Shown here piece by piece: positions 1-5,978 of a stretch of DNA of 9,743 nt. Numbering within the stretch: the first letter of the stretch is position 1; each line of letters starts with the position of its first letter. Source of the DNA: Verrucomicrobiota bacterium (GTDB lineage: Bacteria; Verrucomicrobiota; Kiritimatiellia; Kiritimatiellales; Tichowtungiaceae); contig JADYZA010000003.1 of NCBI GenBank assembly GCA_020853375.1, forward strand, positions 1 to 9,743. Reading direction: 5' to 3'. The notes beneath the pieces are model-generated. The model saw only the letters and a program-made list of their open reading frames with translations. It ran no database searches and was not told the DNA's origin. Both the position numbers and the translations under genes were made by a program.

Positions 1-548
1 ATTTCGCGGATCGCCCGTTCTCCCATGCCGTACACCAGAATATCGGCCTTTGAATCCTGCAAAATGGAAGGCCGCAACTTGTCCTGCCAGTAATCGTAAT
101 GCGCCGTGCGCCGCAAACTCGCCTCGATACCGCCGAGAACCGTCACCATTCCGGGGAAAACTTTTTTCGCCAGTTGCGTATAAACCATACCCGCCAGATT
201 CGGGCGTTTTCCGGTCGCGCCGCCCGGCGTGTAGGCGTCTTCCTTGCGGATGCGCCGCCCGGCGGTGTAGTGCGAAAGCATGGAATCGAGATTTCCCGCC
301 GTGATTCCGCAGAACAGGCGCGGACGGCCCATCACGGCCAGCGACTCAGGATTTGTCCAGTCCGGCTGGGCGATGATTCCGACACACCATCCGTCGGCTT
401 CCAGCACGCGGCCAATCACCGCCGCGCCGAATGACGGGTGATCGATGTAGGCATCGCCGGTGATAATCAGAATATCCAGTTCATCCCAGCCCCGCGCGTC
501 CATTTCGGAGCGGCTCATCGGCAGGAATTCTTTTTTGGGTGTCTTCAT
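1..548 (-). CDS. ygiQ: YgiQ family radical SAM protein (N-terminal part, cut by window edge)
   Basis: Reading the minus strand from ATG at 548 gives an open frame of 182 codons that leaves the window at base 1. The protein carries the characteristic N-terminal blocks of the YgiQ (UPF0313) family: [25 protein letters not shown], a [12 protein letters not shown] block, [32 protein letters not shown] and [13 protein letters not shown]. In this family the radical SAM cysteine cluster lies further downstream, so it is outside the window and cannot be checked. The biochemical reaction of YgiQ proteins is not established. The start is supported by AAGG just upstream (GAAGGCGAA then ATG) and by the expected N-terminal position of these motifs. 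It begins 27 bases after the membrane-protein gene, so the two are probably cotranscribed. Family assignment is firm and function is unknown. Confidence 0.93.
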   Translation of the reverse strand, partial: MKTPKKEFLPMSRSEMDARGWDELDILIITGDAYIDHPSFGAAVIGRVLEADGWCVGIIAQPDWTNPESLAVMGRPRLFCGITAGNLDSMLSHYTAGRRIRKEDAYTPGGATGKRPNLAGMVYTQLAKKVFPGMVTVLGGIEASLRRTAHYDYWQDKLRPSILQDSKADILVYGMGERAIRE

Positions 549-575
549 TTCGCCTTCACGACGCTTCCCGCGCGG

Positions 576-1121
576 TCAGTAGACGAACAGTGCGAGAGCG
601 ATTAGAACGAACCCCAGTATTGCTTTTAACGCGCCGATGATCCGCGCGATGCGGTCGTTTGTTCCAACAATCCAAGGCATCAGGCGGCGGAACCACCACG
701 GCGCCAGCAGAAATGTGAGGCCGAGCAGAATCCAGAGGTAGGCGATCACCGAAATAACCACCCGCCAGCCCGACGGATTCCAGCGCGCGGCATCCAACAC
801 CGGGCCGGCCGCCAGAAGAAAAAGTCCGCCGAGGGCGCGCGGCGAAAGAAGTTCATCCAGATAGGTGATGCACAAATAAATTGAAACCGGAACCAGCCAG
901 TAGAGGTGTACCTTCCAGGCATCGAACATTCCCAGATGCATCAGAGAGATTTCATAGGCGGACCAGATCAGATCGATGATAACCAGAATTCTTCCCGGCC
1001 AGACACTGCGAGGAAACCGCTCGTTTCCGTTGCGAAGCCGGGCTGGCATCCACAGCGAAAATCCGCCGATGGCGACGGCCAGCGACCCGAGCAGTAAAGT
1101 GACGATAGAAAGTTCAGACAT
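576..1121 (-). CDS. Polytopic inner-membrane protein of unknown function
   Basis: 181 residues, strongly hydrophobic. By eye there are about six membrane segments: roughly residues 4-25, 44-62, 72-90, 96-112, 120-141 and 160-181. Basic loops include PARLRNGNERFPR and WFRRLMPW. I do not recognise a named family and see no catalytic motif. The start is well supported: AGGAGA at 1127-1132 precedes the ATG by five bases. The gene lies downstream of the fba terminator and 27 bases upstream of the ygiQ-family gene on the same strand, so those two likely form an operon. I found no convincing sigma-70 promoter in the short 5' gap. Reality of the gene is likely, function is not inferable. Confidence 0.8.
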   Translation of the reverse strand: MSELSIVTLLLGSLAVAIGGFSLWMPARLRNGNERFPRSVWPGRILVIIDLIWSAYEISLMHLGMFDAWKVHLYWLVPVSIYLCITYLDELLSPRALGGLFLLAAGPVLDAARWNPSGWRVVISVIAYLWILLGLTFLLAPWWFRRLMPWIVGTNDRIARIIGALKAILGFVLIALALFVY

Positions 1122-1181
1122 CTGATTCTCCTAGTAGAAAACGGCCACACTCTGCCCGATCCGCCTGATTCCTGAAAACAA

Positions 1182-1220
1182 AAAACGCTCCGGAGTTCCG
1201 GAGCGTTTTCGCAAGAGACG
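1182..1220 (-). terminator. Intrinsic terminator of fba
   Basis: Perfect 13-base inverted repeat: AAAACGCTCCGGA at 1182-1194 and its complement at 1197-1209, with only GT between. Read on the minus strand the hairpin is followed by TTTTTTGTTTT, a good U-tract. It begins about 20 bases after the fba stop codon, so it should end the aldolase transcript. The arms also end in A/T runs on both sides, so weak bidirectional action is possible. Confidence 0.9.
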
Positions 1221-1230
1221 TGAGTCCCGT

Positions 1231-2181
1231 TTACTTTTTGAGGCTGGCGCGGATGCTGTCGATCTGTCCGGCGCTGCCCAGAACGGCGTTCTTGTGGGCG
1301 ATGTACTTGGCGTATTCGGCCATGAACACTTTGCCCGGCGGGCGCAGGTCAAAGTTTTCAGGATTCTTCATGAACTCTTCGCGATGCACACGGCACCAGA
1401 CCAAGCGGCCGTCGGTGTCGATGTTGATCTTGGTTACGCCGAGTTTCGCGGCGGGCAGGAACTGCGTTTCGTCGACGCCTTTGGCGCCTTTCATCTTGCC
1501 GCCAGCGGCATTGATGCGGGCGACTTCGTCCTGCGGAACCGAGCTGGAACCGTGCATGACGAGCGGGAAGCCTGGCAGACGCTTCTGAATATCCGCGAGC
1601 ACATCGAAGTGCAGACCCTGCGAGCCGCTGAATTTGAATGCGCCGTGCGAGGTGCCGATGGCGCAGGCGAGGCTGTCGCAACCGCTGCGTTCAACAAACT
1701 CTTTGGCCTGTTCGGGGTTGGTCAGTTTGGCGTCGGCTTCGCTGACGGAAACGTGTTCTTCCACGCCGCCGAGCTGTCCGAGTTCGGCTTCAGCAACCAG
1801 CCCTTTGGCGTGCGCGGCATCCGCGACGCGTTTGGTGATGGCGATGTTTTCGTCGAACGAGGCGTGGCTTGCGTCAATCATGACGGAGCTGTAGAAGCCG
1901 CTATCGATACATTCCATACAGGTGGCTTCGTCGCCGTGGTCGAGATGCACCGCGAAAATCGCATCCGGGAAGATTTCGTCGGCCGCGCGAAGCATGGCTT
2001 CGAGCATGCGTTTATCGGTGTAGGAACGGGCGCCTTTGGAAAGCTGCACGATAAACGGAGCTTTGCTTTCCATACAGCCGCGGAACAGACCCATCACCTG
2101 CTCGGCGTTATTGATATTGTAAGCACCGACGGCGTATTTGCCGTAGGCATGCTTGAACAGTTCTTTTGTTGTTACGATCAT
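1231..2181 (-). CDS. fba: Class II fructose-bisphosphate aldolase
   Basis: 316 residues. It catalyses reversible cleavage of fructose 1,6-bisphosphate to glyceraldehyde 3-phosphate and dihydroxyacetone phosphate, in cytoplasmic glycolysis and gluconeogenesis. Visible signatures of the zinc-dependent class II family: VHLDHGD at 78-84, with the catalytic Asp at 81 and a zinc-ligand His at 82; AEAELGQLGGVEEHVS around 130-145; GTSHGAFKF at 176-184 with zinc-ligand His179; VMHGSSSVP at 208-216 with zinc-ligand His210; NIDTDGR at 253-259 for phosphate binding. Length and the long C-terminal part resemble the class IIB type. The start is fixed by AAGAGGAGA at 2187-2195, five bases before the ATG. 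It has its own candidate promoter and a terminator, so it is probably a single-gene unit, although read-through from mutL is possible. Very secure. Confidence 0.98.
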   Translation of the reverse strand: MIVTTKELFKHAYGKYAVGAYNINNAEQVMGLFRGCMESKAPFIVQLSKGARSYTDKRMLEAMLRAADEIFPDAIFAVHLDHGDEATCMECIDSGFYSSVMIDASHASFDENIAITKRVADAAHAKGLVAEAELGQLGGVEEHVSVSEADAKLTNPEQAKEFVERSGCDSLACAIGTSHGAFKFSGSQGLHFDVLADIQKRLPGFPLVMHGSSSVPQDEVARINAAGGKMKGAKGVDETQFLPAAKLGVTKINIDTDGRLVWCRVHREEFMKNPENFDLRPPGKVFMAEYAKYIAHKNAVLGSAGQIDSIRASLKK

Positions 2182-2222
2182 TGCATTCTCCTCTTGGTGT
2201 GTTCCGGTGAAATTGAGGGCGC

Positions 2223-2251
2223 ATTGTAACGAAGAGACCCTTGATTGCCAC
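2223..2251 (-). promoter_or_regulatory. Candidate sigma-70 promoter of fba
   Basis: On the minus strand: GTGGCA (-35, four of six consensus bases) at 2246-2251, a 17-base spacer, and TACAAT (-10, five of six) at 2223-2228. This would start transcription near 2216, giving a leader of about 35 bases that contains the AAGAGGAGA ribosome-binding site. Spacing is ideal, but the call is by eye only. Confidence 0.6.
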
Positions 2252-2310
2252 CCTAAACTGCGGCTTTTTCAGGGGGCTTTTGCCACGGAAAACAGCCCGT
2301 TACTATACGC

Positions 2311-4116
2311 TCAGGAGCGGCCGAACTTGCGGTTCAGTTCCGTGAAGCTGGTGAAAATCAGCGTGGGCCGTCCGTGCGGACAGGTGTAGGGCATTTCTGT
2401 CTTCGCCAGATCCTCCACCAATCGTTCCATCGCCGCAGGCGGAAGCGTGTCTCTTGCCTTGATCGACGTTCGGCAGGCCGCCTGCGCCACCGTTTCGCGC
2501 AGTGCCTCGCGAGTCGCCCGCGCCGCCGCGCCGCTCTTTTCCAAAGCTCGGGCGATACCGCTGAGAATCACAATCGGCGAGCCGCTTTGCAGATGCACGG
2601 GGAGCGCATCGACGATAAATGTATCCTGCCCGAAAGCCGAAATGCCGAAACCCATTTCATCAAGTACCGGCAGATGACGGCGGAGCGCCTCGGCATCAGC
2701 AGGCATCAGCTCGATCGCCTCCGGCGTCAGCAATCCCTGCCGCGACGGTTTGCCTGCCGTGAGGTCGTGCATGAATTTCTCGAACAGCACCCGCTCGTGT
2801 GCCGCCTGCGGATCCATCAGGACAATTCCCTCTTCCGTTTCAAGGACAACATACATTCCGCCCGCTTGGCCGAGAACCCTGCACCACTTCCACGGGGAAG
2901 TCGGCGAAGAAGGAGTCAGGGGTCGGGAATCAGAGATTTTGGATTCCTGCTCTACCGCCTGATTCCTGTCTATTGTCTCCTGACTCCCGAAACCGGATTC
3001 CTGTCTCTCGATATCCAGCTCGCGCTGTTTTTCAACCGTCGGGGCGGGGCGGGGCGTCTCAAATTGAAATGCCGGCGCGCGCCGTTCCGCTTCCGGAGCC
3101 TCCAGCGCCAGAGCTTTCCGCACCGCCGCAATCACCGCGTCACGCACGGCGTTCGGATGGCGGAAGCGCACTTCTTTCTTAGCCGGATGCACATTCACAT
3201 CGACCAGCGCGGGCGGCGACTCAATGAAAAGAAAGGCCGACGGGTAACGTCCGCGGGCCAGCACCGCATGATAGGCTTCATTCAGCGCGTGATGAATCAC
3301 CGGTGCCGAAGCCGGACGGCCATTGATGAAAACATATTGATCGGAACGGTCCGAACGTCCTGTCTGTGGAAGTCCGGCAAAGCCGGTCACTTTCACCGCA
3401 TCCACCTCATAGTCGAGTTGGCGCAGGTTGCTCAAAAACGCCGGGCTGTACAGCGCTGTAATGCGGTCGGCCAGATTGGAGCCGCCGGGTAGATTGTACA
3501 CTTCACGCCCGTCGGACGTGAACGTGAGTCCAACCTCCGGATGCGCCAGCGCATACACAGCGAAAAGCTGGCGGATCTGCGCCAGCTCAGTGGCTTCTGT
3601 GCGCAGAAACTTGCGCCGCGCCGGAACATTAAAAAACAGATTGCGCACTTCAAATCGGGTGCCGGGCGGACAGCCCGCATCAACCACATCCTGAAGTTTC
3701 CCGCCACTGACTTGAATGTGCGTTCCGCTCAGTTCGGCGGCGGGCCGTGTGATCAGCGTAAAGCGCGATACGGCGGAAATGGACGAAAGAGCCTCGCCGC
3801 GAAACCCGAGAGTGGAAACCGCCTCGACCTGTTCGGCGGTGCGGATCTTGCTGGTGGCATGGCGTTCAATCGACAACAGCGCGTCGTCGCGATTCATGCC
3901 GGAGCCGTTGTCGGAAACGGCGATCAGTTGCATGCCGCCCTGAACGACCTCCACATCCACCTGCGTCGCGCCGGCATCGATGGCATTTTCGACCAGCTCC
4001 TTCATTACGGAAGCGGGCCGCTCGATCACTTCTCCCGCTGCGATCTTATTGATCACATGATCCGGGAGCATCTGGATGTGTTGGTTCACGGGCGGGACAT
4101 TAGAGTCTTTTTCCAA
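2311..4116 (-). CDS. mutL: DNA mismatch repair protein MutL
   Basis: 601 residues as written. MutL couples MutS mismatch recognition to downstream strand incision and excision. The N-terminal GHKL ATPase is intact: NKIAAGEVIERPASVMKEL with ENAIDAG at 43-49, DNGSGM at 69-74, RHATSKI at 85-91, TLGFRGEALSSI at 102-113 and FNVPARRKF near 162-170. A low-complexity linker (about 340-408) follows, then the dimerisation/endonuclease domain with DPQAAHERVLFE at 435-446, ACRTSIKARD at 547-556 and CPHGRPT at 579-585. The first of these departs from the usual DQHA-x2-E-x4-E motif. The start is uncertain: 4116 is a TTG with no clear Shine-Dalgarno sequence, GTG at 4089 would still keep the expected N-terminus, and ATG at 4071 looks too late because it removes residues aligned with other MutL proteins. 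It lies 33 bases downstream of the LysM gene in the same frame. Confidence 0.97.
   Translation of the reverse strand: MEKDSNVPPVNQHIQMLPDHVINKIAAGEVIERPASVMKELVENAIDAGATQVDVEVVQGGMQLIAVSDNGSGMNRDDALLSIERHATSKIRTAEQVEAVSTLGFRGEALSSISAVSRFTLITRPAAELSGTHIQVSGGKLQDVVDAGCPPGTRFEVRNLFFNVPARRKFLRTEATELAQIRQLFAVYALAHPEVGLTFTSDGREVYNLPGGSNLADRITALYSPAFLSNLRQLDYEVDAVKVTGFAGLPQTGRSDRSDQYVFINGRPASAPVIHHALNEAYHAVLARGRYPSAFLFIESPPALVDVNVHPAKKEVRFRHPNAVRDAVIAAVRKALALEAPEAERRAPAFQFETPRPAPTVEKQRELDIERQESGFGSQETIDRNQAVEQESKISDSRPLTPSSPTSPWKWCRVLGQAGGMYVVLETEEGIVLMDPQAAHERVLFEKFMHDLTAGKPSRQGLLTPEAIELMPADAEALRRHLPVLDEMGFGISAFGQDTFIVDALPVHLQSGSPIVILSGIARALEKSGAAARATREALRETVAQAACRTSIKARDTLPPAAMERLVEDLAKTEMPYTCPHGRPTLIFTSFTELNRKFGRS
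2912..2987. repeat. Degenerate heptamer repeats, two inverted arms, inside the MutL linker
   Basis: On the plus strand 2912-2932 reads as heptamers GGAGTCA, GGGGTCG, GGAATCA. The complementary strand of 2955-2987 reads GGAGTCA, GGAGACA, ATAGACA, GGAATCA, GGCGG. The two arms are therefore inverted copies of a GGARNCA-like 7-bp tandem repeat. The 14-mer at 2955-2968 (CCGCCTGATTCCTG) recurs exactly at 1161-1174, between the fba terminator and the next gene. The whole element stays open in the mutL frame and encodes part of the disordered linker (about residues 377-402). Confidence 0.7.
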
Positions 4117-4125
4117 TGGTTGGAA
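4111..4125. repeat. TTCCAATGGTTGGAA semi-palindrome, copy A
   Basis: A 15-base element whose ends are self-complementary (TTCCAA/TTGGAA around a TGG core), in the gap between the LysM gene and mutL. It overlaps the annotated TTG start of mutL. Related copies lie at 6588-6603 and 7003-7017. Confidence 0.65.
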
Positions 4126-4149
4126 GAACCTATCCGTCCGGCAGGCGTT

Positions 4150-4665
4150 TTACTGCGGAATGAAAAGTTTCTGGCCGACGGACAGTTTGTCTGCGTCCGG
4201 AATCTTATTGTTGTCGAGGATGGTCTTCGGGCTGACACCATAGGCTTTGGCGATGATGTAGAGCGTTTCGCCGGGTTGCACGGCGTGTTCAATGCCACGG
4301 CTGCTGGCGGTGGGTTTGGTAACCGGAGCAGGTGCCGGGGCTGAAGCCTGCTTCATCAGTTTGTTCAGTTCGCCGCTCAACCGGGAGACCATCTTCCGCT
4401 TGTCTTCCTCGCTTTTGCGTTCAATGGATGCACAGCGGATATCGAGTTGTTTTTTCAATGTGTCCAGATCGCGGCTGATTCGGCCTATTTCCATTTCAAG
4501 TGACTCAAGCCGTCCGGCCAGCCGTTGTTGGGTTTCCTGCGCGATGAGCTGATCCTGACCAAGCGCCGCGCGGTCCGAGCGGGTTTGCAGTTCAAAAGGC
4601 AGGGTTTCGCAGCCTGTCAGCAGTCCGGCGGTCATCAGTGTGAAAATAATTTTTTTCATATTCAT
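4150..4665 (-). CDS. LysM-domain lipoprotein with coiled coil
   Basis: 171 residues. A type II signal peptide is visible: MNMKK, a hydrophobic stretch, then the lipobox LLTGC with lipidated Cys19, so the mature protein should be membrane-anchored outside the cytoplasm. Residues about 40-107 are charged heptad-like sequence, probably a coiled coil. A Pro/Ala spacer (APAPAPVTKP) follows, and a single LysM domain fills about 127-171 (HAVQPGETLYIIAKAYGVSP, then NNKIPDADKLSVGQKLFIP). LysM binds the glycan of peptidoglycan, so a cell-wall scaffold or tether is likely; no hydrolase domain is present. Starts at 4665 and 4659 are both possible after the strong AAGGAGG. It follows sppA by nine bases and precedes mutL by 33. 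Confidence 0.9.
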   Translation of the reverse strand: MNMKKIIFTLMTAGLLTGCETLPFELQTRSDRAALGQDQLIAQETQQRLAGRLESLEMEIGRISRDLDTLKKQLDIRCASIERKSEEDKRKMVSRLSGELNKLMKQASAPAPAPVTKPTASSRGIEHAVQPGETLYIIAKAYGVSPKTILDNNKIPDADKLSVGQKLFIPQ

Positions 4666-4669
4666 CCAT

Positions 4670-4676
4670 CCTCCTT
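4670..4676 (-). promoter_or_regulatory. Strong Shine-Dalgarno overlapping the sppA stop codon
   Basis: AAGGAGG on the minus strand, four bases before the ATG at 4665 and ten before the in-frame ATG at 4659. Its first two bases belong to the sppA TAA stop (4675-4677). This arrangement favours translational coupling of sppA and the LysM lipoprotein gene. Confidence 0.8.
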
Positions 4677-5649
4677 ATGGTTTCCAAAGATACAGAAACT
4701 GCGGGGATTGCAGTTTCAGGCCCGGCAGCACGACGGGGCTTTTTCCTTCGATGAGCTGTTCAAGAAAAGTGCGTTGCGGTTCATAGCGCACGACGTGCAG
4801 CGCGCCGGTGTCCAGCAGTTTCGCTGTGCAGGCGAGAGCGTCGTTCCAGTAGCCGATCTCGTCAATCAGGCCTTTATCGAGCGCGGCGGAAGCGGAGAAA
4901 ATCCGCCCGTCGAAAAGTTCCGGCTTGGCGGCGCGGTCGATTTTCCGAGATTCGGAAACAATACCGCTGAAGCGGGTTTGCATTTCATCAATCAGCGCCT
5001 GCAAGAGAGCGACCTGATTGGTGTTCACGGGTTTAAATGGATTGAGCATGTCCTTATTGGCGCCGGATTTAATCGTGACATCGGTGATGCCGATTTTTTC
5101 AGACAGACCTTGGAAATTCATCGTCTGCATGATCACGCCGATGGAGCCGACCACTGCGGTCGGTTCGGCGATGATCAAGTCGCCAGCCATTGCGGCGTAG
5201 TAAGCGCCGGAGGCTCCCAGATCGCGGATGAAAACAACAACACGGCGGTCAGGGCGGCTGGCGCGGAATTTACGGAGCGCGTTGTAGATTTCATCGCTGG
5301 GTGTGACGCCGCCGCCGGGCGAGTTGACTTCCAGAATAATCGCGCGCATTTCCGGGTCGCGTTCCGCCGCGCGAACCTGAGTGAGAATGCTTTCAACCAT
5401 ATCGGTTCGGACGGTCAGGAAGCCTTCTTCCTCTGCGCGCGCAATCACACCGTCGAGCTGGATGCGGACAACTTTGATGTCACCACTGCCGCACGACCAG
5501 GTTTCTTCGAGCTTGGGAGCCTCATCGCGGGGGTAATCCGCTTCAACCTTGCGACAGTGCGAAAACAGCAGGCCCAGCAGGGTCAGCGAGAGAATGATGA
5601 TGGTAATCCAGAGTTTCCGGTTTTTCCGACGACGTTTCATGGGGCGCAT
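4675..5649 (-). CDS. sppA: Signal peptide peptidase SppA, short (36K) type
   Basis: 324 residues. SppA-type serine/lysine proteases degrade cleaved signal peptides in the membrane. A basic N-terminus (MRPMKRRRKNRK) precedes one membrane anchor at about 13-30, which places the protease domain outside the cytoplasm. Key blocks are VNSPGGGV at 108-115 (oxyanion region), DLGASGAYYAAMAGD at 143-157 with nucleophile Ser147, VGSIGVI at 167-173, and IKSGANKDMLNPF with the probable general-base Lys199. FDGRIFSASAALDKGLIDEIG at 246-266 is the usual C-terminal block. The size fits the short single-domain form. Cys32 is not in a lipobox. Starts at 5649 or 5640 are both possible; neither has a clear ribosome-binding site. 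It is the first gene of the unit containing the LysM lipoprotein gene and mutL. Confidence 0.96.
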   Translation of the reverse strand: MRPMKRRRKNRKLWITIIILSLTLLGLLFSHCRKVEADYPRDEAPKLEETWSCGSGDIKVVRIQLDGVIARAEEEGFLTVRTDMVESILTQVRAAERDPEMRAIILEVNSPGGGVTPSDEIYNALRKFRASRPDRRVVVFIRDLGASGAYYAAMAGDLIIAEPTAVVGSIGVIMQTMNFQGLSEKIGITDVTIKSGANKDMLNPFKPVNTNQVALLQALIDEMQTRFSGIVSESRKIDRAAKPELFDGRIFSASAALDKGLIDEIGYWNDALACTAKLLDTGALHVVRYEPQRTFLEQLIEGKSPVVLPGLKLQSPQFLYLWKP

Positions 5650-5676
5650 TCTAAGAGCCGGAGCGGCAAAATCCAG

Positions 5677-5685
5677 TTTTTAGCA
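5677..5685 (-). promoter_or_regulatory. Possible extended -10 promoter for sppA
   Basis: The minus strand reads TGCTAAAAA, an extended -10 (TGn plus TAAAAA, four of six). There is no convincing -35. It would place the start near 5670, about 20 bases before the sppA ATG. Weak evidence, but some promoter must lie in this divergent gap. Confidence 0.3.
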
Positions 5686-5692
5686 AAAGCAA

Positions 5693-5721
5693 TTGACGGC
5701 ACAGACGCCTTCGGCTACAAG
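5693..5721 (+). promoter_or_regulatory. Promoter of the small basic-protein gene
   Basis: TTGACG (five of six) at 5693-5698, a 17-base spacer and TACAAG (four of six) at 5716-5721. The predicted start at about 5728-5730 is only a few bases before the ATG at 5733, which agrees with the lack of any Shine-Dalgarno sequence and implies a leaderless or nearly leaderless mRNA. Confidence 0.65.
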
Positions 5722-5732
5722 CTCTCCCCACT

Positions 5733-5834
5733 ATGGGACAGCAACTTAAAGAACGAACCAAGCAGCGCCGCCGCGTGCTTCGCAAAAAACGCCTCAAAGT
5801 GCGTGCCCGCGAAGCCGCCGCCGCCAAGAAGTAA
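5733..5834 (+). CDS. Small, highly basic 33-residue protein
   Basis: ATG at 5733 opens 33 codons ending in TAA. Fifteen of the 33 residues are Lys or Arg and only two are acidic. The sequence starts MGQQLKERTKQRRR, has KKRLKVRAR in the middle and ends AAAAKK. Such composition is typical of short ribosomal or nucleic-acid-binding peptides. I have a vague memory of similar MGQ-starting basic peptides in Verrucomicrobiota-like genomes but cannot name a family. Reality is supported by context: a good promoter directly upstream, a strong terminator 29 bases downstream and GC-rich third positions (CGC, CTC, GCC) as in the neighbouring housekeeping genes. There is no Shine-Dalgarno sequence. It stands alone between divergent sppA and downstream ruvA. 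It is shorter than common gene-calling cutoffs and may be missed in annotation. Confidence 0.72.
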   Translation: MGQQLKERTKQRRRVLRKKRLKVRAREAAAAKK

Positions 5835-5862
5835 GCACTTCTGGCTCTCCGGATCTGACGAA

Positions 5863-5899
5863 CCTCGCAGAAATCATTTCTGCGGGGCTTTTCTGTTTA
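5863..5899 (+). terminator. Intrinsic terminator after the small basic-protein gene
   Basis: An 11-bp stem with one G-T pair: CCTCGCAGAAA at 5863-5873 and TTTCTGCGGGG at 5877-5887, loop TCA, followed by CTTTTCTGTTTA. It should end the minigene transcript and insulate ruvA. Confidence 0.85.
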
Positions 5900-5920
5900 T
5901 ATGGATTTCTCGGAAACCTT

Positions 5921-5941
5921 TTTCATCTTTCATATTTCATA
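5921..5941. repeat. Three tandem TTTCATM heptamers
   Basis: TTTCATC, TTTCATA, TTTCATA in direct succession, then the related GTTCAAC. It sits in the noncoding stretch between the terminator and ruvA, directly before the candidate ruvA promoter. Confidence 0.6.
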
Positions 5942-5942
5942 G

Positions 5943-5971
5943 TTCAACCTTCAGGGACTCTCTGATAGGCT
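5943..5971 (+). promoter_or_regulatory. Weak candidate promoter of ruvA
   Basis: TTCAAC at 5943-5948, 17 bases, TAGGCT at 5966-5971; each matches only three of six consensus bases. It would start transcription at about the ruvA ATG (5979), consistent with the absence of a Shine-Dalgarno sequence there. A promoter is required somewhere after the 5863-5899 terminator, but this exact assignment is uncertain. Confidence 0.3.
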
Positions 5972-5978
5972 CCCGCCC

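Noticed and set aside
1294..2229. Long plus-strand open frame opposite fba
   Set aside because: It is the antisense shadow of a gene with all class II aldolase motifs; the shadow has no recognisable domain.
2255..2300. Possible terminator between mutL and fba (GGGC...GCCC with T/A arms)
   Set aside because: The pairing needs a bulge and a seven-base loop, and no U-tract follows on the minus strand.
3041..3055. GGGGCGGGGCGGGGC as a G-quadruplex
   Set aside because: Only three G-runs are present, and it is explained as Pro/Ala codons of the MutL linker on the other strand.
2374..3492. 372-codon plus-strand open frame opposite mutL
   Set aside because: Antisense shadow of mutL with Arg/His-rich composition and no recognisable domain.
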